Source: Halichondria panicea
Lineage: Eukaryota > Porifera > Demospongiae > Suberitida > Halichondriidae
Assembly: GCF_963675165.1 (NCBI RefSeq)
Contig: NC_087386.1
Location: forward strand, 3,288,169 to 3,352,168
DNA: 64,000 bases
Direction of reading: 5' to 3'
The notes under the pieces were generated by a model, which was not told where the DNA came from, did not search any database, and saw only the letters and a program-made list of their open reading frames with translations. Positions 45,902-54,690 of the stretch are shown piece by piece (position 1 is the first letter of the stretch; each line of letters opens with the position of its first letter). The position numbers and the translations under genes were made by a program.

Positions 45902-46354
45902 AACACACTACCTCACTTGCGCATGCGCACCGAGGCGTAACAAGCTAGGCTATAAGCCATATTAATATGCAAACTTTTTTTGCAATGTACCGTAAGCTAA
46001 AGCTACTTACTTCATATACTTACTCTTATTAGTGTGAAAGTAACTGCAGTGTGCAGGGGAATTAATTAAGTTTTATGCTATGCAGTTGAACTGCCACAAG
46101 TTGGACGTCTACAAGAAGGACTCAGTCAGTTGACCATAGTTGGAATTGCTGTTGCAGTTGTTGTCATATTTGTTCTGCTAGTTGCATTAGTCATTGTTTC
46201 TCTATGCTACTGTACTGTGAGACGAAGACAGTCCGTCAACAAAGGGCCACAAAAGCTGTGAGTGTATATGATCCTTAATGTGAAACTATATTGGTTGTGT
46301 TCTTGCAGAAACCCACTGACATACTCCCGGCTGGTAAATGAAGGGATGGGATAA
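28703..46354 (+). CDS. Type I membrane protein with TIL-domain exon array
   Basis: Exons: 28703-28790 (signal peptide, CVLLSLTLLPFTL), 28889-29062 (first TIL-type domain), then the array 35855-36082, 36197-36424, 36741-36965, 37088-37315, 37473-37697, 37820-38047, 38205-38429, 38552-38779, 38937-39164, 39287-39514, 39672-39899, 40034-40255, a divergent TIL exon 40373-40612, Cys-rich 43995-44087 and 44141-44329, TIL-like 44400-44600, then 44665-44696, 44755-44918, 45016-45125, 46086-46257 and 46309-46354. The sum is 4230 nt, so 1409 residues. All exons from 1 to 44600 end in phase 1. Each array exon encodes a Ser/Thr/Pro linker and a 10-cysteine domain (VCPAGKIHTMCGPRC ... GCFCDSD ... EDCP) typical of trypsin-inhibitor-like (TIL) domains. 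Exons 44755-45125 fit a SEA-like alpha/beta domain without a clear cleavage motif. The next exon encodes a membrane helix (GIAVAVVVIFVLLVALVIV), an RRRQ stop-transfer and a tail with YSRL. Function is unknown; an adhesive, inhibitory or recognition receptor is an inference. Confidence 0.8.
29893..30180 (+). mobile_element. CA-type TIR element, decayed copy
   Basis: Recognised by AAAGCACCGCGTGCTGATGG, TATAACATGAAGCTAC, GAAACGATCGACTGTAATTG, ATGCCAAAAG, CTCACTCTTGCCAG and ATAGCGTTCTAGTGCATA in the family order. The 3' part with the microsatellite is missing. Confidence 0.7.
33398..33755. mobile_element. Long-TIR nonautonomous element, arms about 100 bp
   Basis: The left arm CTAAATTATAAAACCACCCT, CATGCAAGCACCAA and CTCGCAAGGCCCGCCCCT is mirrored at the right by AGGGGCAGGGCTTGCGAG, TTGGTGCTTGCATG and AGGGTGGTTCTATAATTTAG. 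358 bp, no ORF of note. No target duplication is obvious. Confidence 0.85.
33859..34414. mobile_element. Diverged relative of the 4030-4649 TIR element
   Basis: The left end TTAAGGTTACGATCGATGCA and right end TTCATGAGCAAACACTGCATCGTAACC are inverted and share GGTTACG and TTTGCTCATGAATTATT with the element at 4030. Only the left TTAA border is intact. No ORF. Confidence 0.65.
34415..34799. repeat. Spacer with repeated GTACGGCCACCTCG motif
   Basis: GTACGGCCACCTCGATATACCGGCC (about 34441), GTACGGCCACTCGCTATTCC (34521) and ACAGCCACCTCGCTATTCCGG (34769) are direct repeats. TATTACGGCCGGATATGACG at about 34595 resembles 48488-48510. These appear to be parts of another repeat family. Confidence 0.5.
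34800..35277. mobile_element. Mutator-like TIR element with 9-bp target duplication
   Basis: TIRs of about 58 bp start TAGTCTCATGAATCAGCCGC and include CCGTCTGAGCACTCTTGTCAT. The mirrored right end is GCGGCTGATTCATGAGACTA. CCAAGCTGC lies directly outside on both sides (34791-34799 and 35278-35286), a 9-bp target duplication. Long TIRs with 9-bp duplications are typical of Mutator-like elements. The 71-codon open stretch on the minus strand has no recognisable domain. Confidence 0.85.
36547..36604 (+). pseudogene. Remnant TIL-array exon lacking the cysteine domain
   Basis: After the normal acceptor (ATGTAG) and the Ser/Thr/Pro linker, the sequence jumps from ACTACTACACTT directly into ACATTATTTTTCATAACCC, which is intron sequence from after the type-B exon. 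The cysteine domain and the donor site are deleted. It is best left out of the mRNA; skipping keeps the frame because all neighbours are phase 1. Confidence 0.75.
36741..39671 (+). repeat. 732-bp two-exon tandem repeat (four copies)
   Basis: Each unit contains a 225-bp exon (A), a 122-bp intron, a 228-bp exon (B) and a 157-bp intron. Unit starts are 36741, 37473, 38205 and 38937 (last unit 735 bp because its first exon has the extra CCA). Introns and exons are nearly identical between units; single differences are seen, for instance CAATGTTATC versus CAATATTATC and CCACCATC versus CCATCATC in the last two B exons. Flanking array exons at 35855, 36197, 39672 and 40034 are slightly more diverged. 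Unequal crossing-over of whole units explains the pattern. Confidence 0.92.
40905..41314. mobile_element. TIR element, TGTTGATTAAACGCCC ends
   Basis: The left end TGTTGATTAAACGCCC and right end GGGCGTTTAATCAACA are inverted. TACATGTA flanks both sides, a possible 8-bp target duplication (hAT-like), although that string is common here and palindromic. AATAAACGCCC blocks recur inside near both ends. Non-coding; in the intron after exon 40373-40612. Confidence 0.75.
41617..42393 (+). mobile_element. Pack-MULE-like element with RecQ fragment
   Basis: TIRs of about 78 bp begin TAGACTCGCAAGCCACTCCC and run to GACTGGTGACTCTGGG with few mismatches. GTGTTTCAG lies immediately outside on both sides (41608-41616 and 42394-42402), a 9-bp target duplication as for Mutator-like elements. 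Inside, an open stretch at about 41833-42040 reads MDASARKEKIDG, QLGYSHLRHQQ and KSVCYWLPKAF. This is recognisable as the N-terminal part of a RecQ-type helicase up to the Walker A region, with the P-loop itself degraded (TGSRKS). It is best read as a captured gene fragment. Confidence 0.8.
42418..42472. repeat. TAGCCTCGA-family hairpin
   Basis: CTAGCCTCGATCCCAGGCCGC followed by a GC-rich centre and GAGGCTAGTGAAGGAGGCTA; one arm is degraded. Same family as 4826-4886. Confidence 0.55.
42598..42981. mobile_element. Mutator-like TIR element, second family
   Basis: The ends TAGTCTGGGGGCCAGACCT and AGGTCTGGCCCCCAGACTA are exact inverted repeats. Inner blocks (GGTCTGGAGACTCTTGCAGC / GCTGCAAGAATCTCCAGACC) extend the TIRs to about 100 bp with gaps. 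TCTTTTAGA occurs directly outside on both sides (42589-42597 and 42982-42990), again a 9-bp target duplication. Non-coding. Confidence 0.82.
42991..43994. other. Intron sequence without recognised element
   Basis: Between the second Mutator-like element and the exon at 43995 nothing coding is supported. AT-rich text with short fragments such as TTTCCATTTCGGTGCTTAGT, which is also found near 33815. Confidence 0.45.
45336..45938 (+). mobile_element. CA-microsatellite TIR element, near-complete copy
   Basis: Located in the intron before the membrane-helix exon. It begins ATGAAAGTACCGCGGGTGCT and GATGCCTTGGTGGAGGTGCC, keeps all internal blocks, contains an almost pure CA repeat of about 30 units (45836-45895) and ends TGCGCATGCGCACCGAGGCG. 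This is the clearest full-length copy (about 600 bp). Confidence 0.9.
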
Positions 46355-47734
46355 TTATGTTGAAGAGACTTCGTAATACTAACAATGACAGGCGTTTTTT
46401 AACTCATAATTATTTTGTTACTTAGTATACCCGTTGTTATAATTATATACACCTATATAAAATTATGTACCCTGATATGTATTAGTTATTGCCCAGCACG
46501 AGCATGTTGCACGAGGGCGCTTGTAATAACTAACTTGTTGCCCAATGACGTCAAGCTCTTCTGGTCATCTATAAGACATGTGTTTTGAGTGGAAGTAGGT
46601 TTTCTTCCCACAACTAATGAAAGGTACTATAAGACATGTGTTTTGAGTGGAATTTCATTAGTTTTGCTGAATTTCATAGTAGGTTTTCTTCCCACAACTT
46701 AATGAAAGGTAGATCTAGTAGCCTATAACAAATGAATTATTGGGTGGGTAGTTGGGTCATATAGCATTTCTGGTGCTCAAACACCCAAAAAAAGCTGGAA
46801 ACAGATGGGTTGGTGTTGGCTGTTTTATGGTTGATATAGCCTCGACTCCAGGACATTGGAGGCCTGGAATCAGGCTAGATTGATATTGCATTGGCAAAGC
46901 TTGAAGTAATTGATATAATTGATGTAATTACAGCGCCACCATAATTATTTTAAGCGCCACGTTAGCATCAACATAATTTTTTAGGTCCTAAAAAAGTGCC
47001 AACTGTTGTTGGAATTATTTTTTTCTGGTGCTTACAAAAAGGCTTGTTTGAACGCAATTTTTTGTGCTCTAAAGATGTGCCACTCAGAAGTGGAATTAAT
47101 TTTTTCTGGCGCTGTAGGGTTAATTTCTCAAAAGTGATAATCTACTTGCATGGTGCAGCTTTATAATAGGATTATATTATCCTACTTTCATGCAGTTGCT
47201 AAGATATGTCCATGGTATATATAACTACCGTGAAAATTCCGATATTTCCCCAGACATGTTTGGTACAGGATCTTGTGGGGGAGTAGATGCTTAGCGTAGC
47301 ATAATAATTATTGCATATAGTAGCCAAGAACATTTTTTCTGGCTTAAAGTTTGAAAGGAGTTACCATGGTAAGGGAGTAGATGCTCAGCGCAGCATATAT
47401 ACTTATTGCATAATAATGGATAATCACATAAGATATAAGTTACTAGGCAATGTATTGCCCTTGAGCTGTAGGTTTACTGCCAGAAATCCCTAGAACCTTA
47501 CCAAGCATTACATGTGCATGTATTATTATGGCTAATGATTATGCCTGTACATGCATGCAAGGGGTCGTTAATTTTTATCCTGGTGCAATGAAATTAAATT
47601 AAGATATACATGCATATACATGCAGTGATACGTTGATGTAGACAATAATAATTATTATAATTATTACAAATTAATGTGCACAAATCAGAAAACACGCTTT
47701 TATTAGAACTAGAGTTACTCGTTTAAATACCGTA
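46355..47734. other. Spacer after the TIL-array gene
   Basis: It should hold the 3' UTR. At 46575-46710 there is a direct repeat (AAGACATGTGTTTTGAGTGGAA twice; AGGTTTTCTTCCCACAACT twice). A degraded TAGCCTCGA hairpin is at 46838-46886. At 46930-47110 AGCGCCAC and GTCCTAAAAAAGTGCCA blocks match the family around 19790 and 20120. No gene is supported. Confidence 0.55.
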
Positions 47735-47850
47735 TATAGCGGGTAATTTTCGGGTTTAACGTAGGCGTGGCTTACCGGAACGTATGAATGCAGTGCAGGC
47801 AATAAGACTAAACGAAATTTACACCACGAAAATTACCGCTATACGGTATC
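47735..47850. mobile_element. Small TIR element, CCGTATAGCGGGTAATTTTC family
   Basis: CCGTATATAGCGGGTAATTTTCG-type left end and CGAAAATTACCGCTATACGG right end are inverted. Central GGCGTGGCTTACCGGAA is shared with 14501-14706. About 116 bp. Confidence 0.8.
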
Positions 47851-47891
47851 TTCAGGTATAATTATACGTTCGTCAAACGCAAAGCCAATAT

Positions 47892-48309
47892 GTGACAGGC
47901 TCTGGGAAAACCAGACTATTGGAGCAGACTAAAATTTTGGTGATTAATGTACCAAGTGATAGAGCAGAGCATTGCCTACACAATGATATGCTTAGTGTTC
48001 ACATACCTAGTTTCATACCCGAGTTATGCGCGTTGGAAACTTGAAGCCGTAAAATGTAGTATCGAGAAAAACGGCTCTCAAAGATTGCTTAATTAGGAAA
48101 AATAAGGTAATAGCAAAAGTTTGGACGAAGCGTTTCGATGGAAAGAGTTGGATTTAGAGCATCAGATTTTACAGAGAGGTAGTAGAAGGACTGCAGATAC
48201 TTATACACCAATAACATTTTATTTGAGATTTTATACTGTATGCATAAATTTAGCTGTAGCTCAATACTAAATTCTGCTCCAATAGTCTGGTTTTCCCAGA
48301 GCCTGTCAC
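47892..48309. mobile_element. TIR element, GTGACAGGCTCTGGGAAAAC family, copy 2
   Basis: Matches 27923-28356 from end to end with small differences (for example a single GAGAGGTAGTAGAAGG instead of the duplicated form). TIRs are intact. Non-coding. Confidence 0.88.
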
Positions 48310-49424
48310 ATATAAATCGCTTGTGACTGCATAGAGTTACCCTAGGGGGCTCAGCTTTGAAGTTATTTCGTTGAGTGTGCATGGTTATCCATCCATTCAT
48401 CTTTCGGGATTGTCTCCAAATGCTCCATACCTTTTCTCCCCCCCGGCCCCTGAATATTAAAACACTCTCCCCTAATTTTATACGTTTATTATGGCTGGAT
48501 ATGACGTTTTAGGTACCTATAGCGGGTATTATTTCAAGAGTATAAACTTTAAATTCGCGGAATGACCGTTAGGCCAGGCTAGTAGTTTCTCATCAGCCCC
48601 CGCTTCGATCACTTAGCCTTCCCCTCGATCAAAAAGTTCATTACTCATTTGGCCGGGGCATGGACATGGACTTACACCCAGCCAAAATTAATCCCATTTA
48701 CTGATGATGCAATTTCTATAAAAATAAAATTTTGCACTCTCAGCATATAATATACCTTTGCCTCATCAATAATTATTTTTACAAAAACCATGCATGCATG
48801 TGATGAGAATTGCGTTGAGTTTGGCCCCGGAAGTTATGTGGTCAATTATGACTTCATTTATTATTGCTTTATGTGGTTGAAAGTATGCCTATACACTAGC
48901 TATAGGTGTTTTTGCTTTAGCGTTATAGAAGAGGCAAATAATTAATTGCTTTGAAAGGGGTGTCCAGTGCATACTGATCGTCTTAACAGACTCAGCTTCT
49001 TGCATGGCAGAAAAATGGTTAACGCCACGCCCATCTTGAATGAAATTAGTAAACTCTGACCTCAGCTAACCTTCTGTCTAGTTATGATATTATGTCCACA
49101 CAAATGAGGTGAAGTTGATGTTTAGCAGTGTAGAACTGCTTGTAGACTTTTTTGCAGACGGCAAAAACAGTTCTCATGAATTATTCATGTTTAGACTCCC
49201 ACATTAGAAGTAAGCCTCGAGGCAAAACACGGGAAGTGCACCCCGTTGCCAATCCCTTTCTCTTCTATCTCCATAGATAGTGGATGGTCATGCTATATAC
49301 GGAAGTATAGAGAGCTCTATCGTATCATCTGGAGCTGCATGGGAGGTAGAGATGGATGCTAGTAATTTCTGGAATGTAGTGACGTGTGACATGGGAAGGA
49401 GTAGATGTAGTAGTACAGATCTAT
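48310..49424. other. Spacer, no recognised gene
   Basis: TATTATGGCTGGATATGACG at about 48490 resembles the repeat at 34595. The rest shows no coding pattern or element ends that I can identify. Confidence 0.4.
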
Positions 49425-50040
49425 CCCACACCAGGCATGCCCCTGGCCAACGCACAGGTAAGCCCCTGGTCATGTCTTACACACCATCCAAGGCATGGGT
49501 ACATCCTACGACATAGCACCAGGCATGCCCCTGGCCAACCTGGTCCATATATGCCATATCACTGGCATCACATATCGGTTACATACCAGGCATGTCCCTG
49601 GCCAACGTCCCAGTACACGCCAGGCATGCTCCTGGTTATGTCTCTTATTGGTGACACATTACACAGCAGGCTTGGTCCATCCTGCATCAGGATAGGCTGG
49701 CTTCACGTATCAAATACACACCAGGTATGCCCCTGGCCAACATGCCCCCAGGGTCATGCCACTATCGGTTACACATCAGGCATGCCCCTGGCCAACACAT
49801 TCTGATCGCCCCAGTACAAACCAGGCATGCATGTCGCTGGTATGGGTTAAACGCCCTCTGGTCACGTCGTTGGCATCACATATGGGCTACACTCCAGGCA
49901 TGCCCCTGGCTAACCCCTTCCATGGCGTGTCTCTGGCTTCATTTATCAATTACACACCCATGCAAGTACATGCCCCCAGTACATCACACATCGGTTACAT
50001 ATCAGGCATACCCCACCAGGCATGCCCCAAAAACCTAACC
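49425..50040. repeat. Irregular tandem repeat of CCAGGCATGCCCCTGGCCAA
   Basis: The core CCAGGCATGCCCCTGGCCAA or close variants occurs about ten times between 49432 and 50035 at spacings of roughly 40-120 bp, usually preceded by TACACA or TACATA and TCGGTTACA. The core is partly palindromic (CCAGG...CCTGG). Open stretches across it are repeat artefacts. Confidence 0.75.
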
Positions 50041-50084
50041 TCCATTACCCACGTGCACAGATCCACACCCGGACGACATTCGGC

Positions 50085-51545
50085 AGCAATTCCCCGAACC
50101 GGCTCACCTGCCCAACTTCTTCACTTACCGCACCCAATATACACATCCCGATGTTCACGGGGACAACTCTCACCTTGATACAGACAGGCGATCTACGATC
50201 TTACCGTCACAGCCGTCCCACCAACAACCCCATCACATTTCACCCAGATGAAGAGTTCCGAATAGGTTTCAATACCTCACAGGCGTTACAAACTTCCGAT
50301 AGACTGCATCCAAACGTCAATACCTTGACCACGAATGTCGCCCCTTGAATCACCTGAAGGTACACGTCAGCCGTTTCGGGGTCATTCCCAAGAAGCACCA
50401 CATTCTCGATCTATCTCACCCAGATCGCTGTAGCATCAACGACGGCATCGACAAACAACTCTGCTCTGCTTCAATTGACAACACTGCTCGCAAGATCCTT
50501 TTTACGCCAGCTTATCGCCTCGCGGCACCACTGGTAACAAACAAGGCAGATCTGTACTCTTTTCCTGAGGAGGAGGAACGAAACATCGCTACTTTCAACT
50601 CATTCAAACACGGTAGTTCTGGTGTCCGACAGATCTTGGCTACAATGCCGGTCATGGGCAAATGACCGGCAAACATTAATATTGCAGCAAAAGAGTTTCT
50701 ATTAGGCTTAGGAACATGAAATGGACTGGCTCACACATTATTCTCAAATGCGACAACATGGCGGTAGTATCGTCAAACTTCTGGCGCATCTATTGCGTTG
50801 CTGCCATTATCTATGTGCACAATTCGACATCACTGTCACGGCTGAGCACATACAGGGAAAAGTAAACACCGCGGCAAACGTAGTACCACTGTTTCATCTT
50901 TCCGTTCCACAGGCAGACCAGCAGCCGTCTATAGCCCCACATAACTGGATAATGAACTCCACCCCCGACTGGCTATCCCCTTGTTGGAGAAACAAGTTGC
51001 AGCACCACGAGATTGCCGCCAACACACAAAAACTGTAGACATCAGCGCAAAAAATATATTTATCCTTTTGTCCTCTCCCAGCAACCGAAGACACGTTAAT
51101 TTTATTTGTGACACAGTCTAGAGCGCACTCTACTATACGGTCCTATCTATCGGGAGTTCGACACGTACAAGAACCCACTACAATACAGGCATAAAACCAA
51201 AATCAAGCCAGCCAAGACGACGATTTTGACAACGCAATGATATGGGCAGCAGCTTTTCTGGAGTTCTGCCTCATCCTTTCACACGTAACGATTGACACAT
51301 CCTACAACTGTCTGCCCAGTGGAAGCAATAACAGGGTATTTGGCTTTACGCCAGCAGCGCTGTTTATCTCGCACCCCTCTGAGGTAGCCGAGCCGAGGTG
51401 AACCCAGAAAGTCACTCCTTCAGAATCGGGCATCAATGATTCCACCATTAAAACACTGGGTCGATGGTCCAGCGACACCTTTCAGGAAGATACTGAGACT
51501 TGATTGATCACAAAATCACTCGTGAGGTCTAGTCGAACAACTTGT
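50085..51545 (+). mobile_element. Degenerate DIRS-like (tyrosine recombinase) retrotransposon
   Basis: Three parts in the order expected for DIRS-type elements. Reverse transcriptase: FRIGFNTSQAL (about 50250) and FGVIPKKHHILDLSHPD with SINDGIDKQLCS (about 50370-50470). RNase H-like: HIILKCDNMAVV (about 50735) and AQFDITVTAEHIQGKVNTAA (about 50815-50880). Tyrosine recombinase: RSYLSGVRHVQ (about 51138) and TIKTLGRWSSDTFQ (about 51445-51490), where the expected catalytic Tyr region is altered. Frames change and parts are missing between the blocks, so it is inactive. Base composition is more GC-rich than the neighbourhood. Confidence 0.75.
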
Positions 51546-51644
51546 GTAGTGTTAACTTTCTACCTTACTTACTTATTTCCTTTTGTTTGGAAGAGAGACC
51601 TAATACATTAACATTCCCTCCAAACAATATTTAAATAGAGCTAG

Positions 51645-52158
51645 TAATCTGCCTGGGTCATAACTAAGGTACATCCTTGCATGGTTGGCATGTTCAAAAG
51701 TAGTCGATGTCATTACACGGTAAGTGCACCATGTTAAATGTCAGAATGATTAATTGTCGTTAACAGGTGATGTACAGATGCCAACCAACACGGGCATGCG
51801 TAAGGAACACAGGAATCAGTGAACGAACAAAACGAATTAGCCCCCTTTTCCCTCCCTGACTATTAGTCATACGTATTTCGTTTCTCGATTGGGCTTGGTT
51901 AGCAGGTAGGTCTATGTAGGGGTCGTATGTTTTATTTTATGTTTTTATTCGCCCTCAGGCGTGATATATATGCAAGGGCTTCCGGCTCCAGCACAATCGG
52001 ACTTTCCCCGTTGGAGAGCAGGCCTCTCTCCCAGGCAAGTCCTCAGATACACATTATACATTACCACCAACCGTACATAGGACGTCACTACCCACATGGA
52101 GATTGTCCGCATCGAAAAAACGCAGATAGCTAGTAATCTGCCTGGGTCATAACTAAGG
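51645..52158. repeat. 28-bp direct repeat bracketing about 490 bp
   Basis: GCTAGTAATCTGCCTGGGTC plus ATAACTAAGG occurs at about 51643-51672 and again at 52132-52160. DIRS and Ngaro elements carry split direct or inverted terminal repeats, so this pair next to the recombinase remnant may be part of it; that link is an inference. Between the copies there is no recognisable coding domain. Confidence 0.6.
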
Positions 52159-52378
52159 GAAAAAGTACATTCCGTATGTTTCTCTCTGGCTCTGGAGTTT
52201 CTAGGAATAGGTCGCGTCTGTGTGAAGATCACTGAAAGACCTCTCTACTGAGTAGCTCACACTATCACCAAGAACATCTGTATCAAAACCATTGTTTAAT
52301 CATTCCTCTACCTGGTAGAGTGTGATCAGGTTTTTCTATTGTAGCATGCCAGAGCACCCGCTCTGGCAACCGCTAGAG

Positions 52379-53040
52379 TAGCCTCGATTCCAGCCGCGAA
52401 GAAAAAGGTGGCCTGGTATACCTTGTATGCGCATGCGCGTACATTACCCCAAAAGGGGGTAATCCGTGTATTTGTGGATACTGTCAGTATACTATGTCTG
52501 TTACAAAGAACTTATTTAGAAGTATTGTGCAAAGATCTTACGCCGTATCAAGCAAATCCAGCCTTTAGAGACGCCCTATCTGGTTGGACCCCAAGCAAGC
52601 TACCCTCGAAATGTGTCCATTCGTCATAACGAGATCAGAGACTTTACTGCAGATCTTCTTAGTGAGGTACGTGTGCACCGAACCTGAACTGAGAACCTAG
52701 CAGGAGCAAGTGACATTGCAGCCAATGGAGTATCCTTTGAAAGAACCTATTTTGATGTTAGGGTATTTAACCCACACGCTGCATCCAACAGACACACCGA
52801 CCCTCAACAGTCTATCGCAAGATGAGCAAATAAAGAAAAGGACAGGACATTGAACAGGCATAGTCCTCTCTGCAACAGGAGGCCTAGCTACCTTCTACAA
52901 GAGACTCGCCTCTATGTAAATGGGACCAATCGTATAGCAGCACACTAGGCTCCGTTGCAGACTAACCTTTTCCCTCCTTCGCTCATCTATCCAAGCCATC
53001 CAGATCGTCAAGTGGACACCCCGTTAGATCTGGGGCTATC
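52379..53040 (+). mobile_element. Retroelement ORF fragment (C-terminal type)
   Basis: After a degraded TAGCCTCGATTCC hairpin (52379-52425), coding-like text in several frames reads FRDALSGWTPSKLPSKC (about 52562-52612), RHNEIRDFTADLLSEV (about 52620-52668), FERTYFDVRVFNPHA (about 52735-52785) and further pieces to about 53000. The RHNEIRD and FFDVRVFNP signatures are typical of the C-terminal region of multicopy reverse-transcriptase ORFs in sponges and corals. Frame changes, stops and a missing middle show it is a remnant. A poly-A-like run at 53099-53110 follows shortly after. Confidence 0.6.
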
Positions 53041-53304
53041 GATCTGGTGATCTCGGAGGTCCACCTCCACCAATAAACTGAACCTTTGTGCTTATTCTAA
53101 AAAAAAAAAATCAAGCCAAGTCTCTACTTTAACGACATCCTACACTGTATAGGAAAGGCATGATGTGTTCCTGTGGGTCCCCTGATGAGGCTGTGGGAAT
53201 ATGGACCAGGCAAGTTTTCCTTTATGTTCGACAAGAAGTCATTGCTGAAGCTAATGATCACTCCTGAAAGCGCTGTAACTAGACACTCAGGAAGTTATTC
53301 ACTA

Positions 53305-54090
53305 AAGAAAAGGATAGGCAACACCCAGCACTTCCGTTGGATGAGGCGAGTTGCTAAAAAGGGGCGTGTAATGAGCAAAAAGGGGTGTGTGCACTCAAAA
53401 TTGTCAGTAAAGATATTAATAGTTTGTAGTATTATAGCAAACTGTGCTCTTGAGGAGACACCAGATACACTTAGACATAGGCTATTAATCTTTTAGAGCT
53501 ACTAAATGCAAAGTGATGAGAAAGTGAGCTCCAAAGGGGGTGTCAGTACACTCTACAAACCATAACAGGTCTGTTCCCAAGTCCTTCAAATGCCATCTCT
53601 TCGATCACACAATACAGATAAAGATACTTGTGTTCCACTTTCTAATACCTAAACTGTGTCTTAGAGCACTTTAAACTAGATTACCATGTACAGTAAGAGC
53701 AGGAGAGGTACGCAAACTTTCTGGACTTCGGACAAACGTTTCATGGTGCTGCTACTACTTCACTCGCATTGAGAGCTGGAAAATATGCTTTGTTCCATGC
53801 AGTTATAAACACACTTTAATTCTGTGAAACGTACATGTTATAAAATTATTTCATATTGGAGATATAGGTACATAAACTGACAAATCGGTGTTTTTTCACA
53901 CAAATCAAGCTGAATAAAAGAAAGCTCGGCACTAACATAGCAACTGTAGCTATCAGTAGTGCTGGGTGTATGTGTGCATGATGCCTGATTACTTTGAATT
54001 TCTCTTTTAGGCCCCTACGAGAAAAATAAGCAGATATAGTGTACTTTCTTGAGCGCAACTCGCCTCCAACCAGAGGGTGTGACGTCACAC
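53305..54090. repeat. Interspersed repeat, inverted partner of 21360-22200
   Basis: Contains, in reverse orientation and order, the blocks described for 21360-22200 (GGCAACACCCAGCACTTCC, CCTAAACTGTGTCTTAGAGC, GGACTTCGGACAAACGTTT, GTGTACTTTCTTGAGCGCAA). No intact coding sequence. Confidence 0.7.
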
Positions 54091-54300
54091 ACTGCATTTA
54101 CCTAGCATCACGTGGGGCGTTGCCTATCCCTTTCTTTTGTGTATCTATGGATCTACTGATGTATTAAAGAGTCTTCTGTCTGAGGCTTTCTTGAACTGTC
54201 TCTTTGATAAACAGAGGCAACACTGCTGCAGCATAATTATTCTACTTTGATTAGTGTCTCTGAAAGAGCTAGAAGAAGCAACACTGCTGCAGCATAATTA

Positions 54301-54550
54301 TTACCCGAGGCGCGCGTGGGCGGCCACGGGTATAGTAGTCTGTTGGTTTGTTTGTTTGTTACCCGAGGCGCGTGGGCGGCCACGGGTATAGTAGTCTGTT
54401 GGTTTGTTACCCGAGGCCGTGCCGCGGCCAGCGGGTATAGTAGTCTGTTGGTTTGTTACCCGAGGCGCGTGGGCGGCCACGGGTATAGTAGTCTGTTGGT
54501 TTGTTACCCGAGGCGCGCGTGGGCGGCCACGGGTATAGTAGTCCGTAGGT
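54301..54550. repeat. 48-bp minisatellite
   Basis: Five units of a 48-bp repeat containing TTACCCGAGGCGCGTGGGCG, GCCACGGGTATAGTAGTC and TGTTGGTTTG. The first unit has extra TTTG and one unit has CCGTGCCGCGGCCAGCG instead of the usual core. 48 bp is a multiple of three, so long open frames on both strands are artefacts. Confidence 0.92.
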
Positions 54551-54690
54551 ATGGTAGTCCGTTGCATGCCGTGGCACTGCGTTTACAGCATGGATAGCCT
54601 TCATACAACAAGTTATTAATTTTAATAGTGGCAGAATTTCATGTTAAACCTTCGTTGTCAAATAAAAACGAGCAAAAGCTAAGAAGCTTG

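Noticed and set aside
49280-50178. Several open frames with repeated RHAPGQ or GMPLAN peptides
   Set aside because: Artefacts of the CCAGGCATGCCCCTGGCCAA repeat.
54316-54604. Open frames on both strands with a 16-residue repeat
   Set aside because: Produced by the 48-bp minisatellite; no conserved domain or splice structure.
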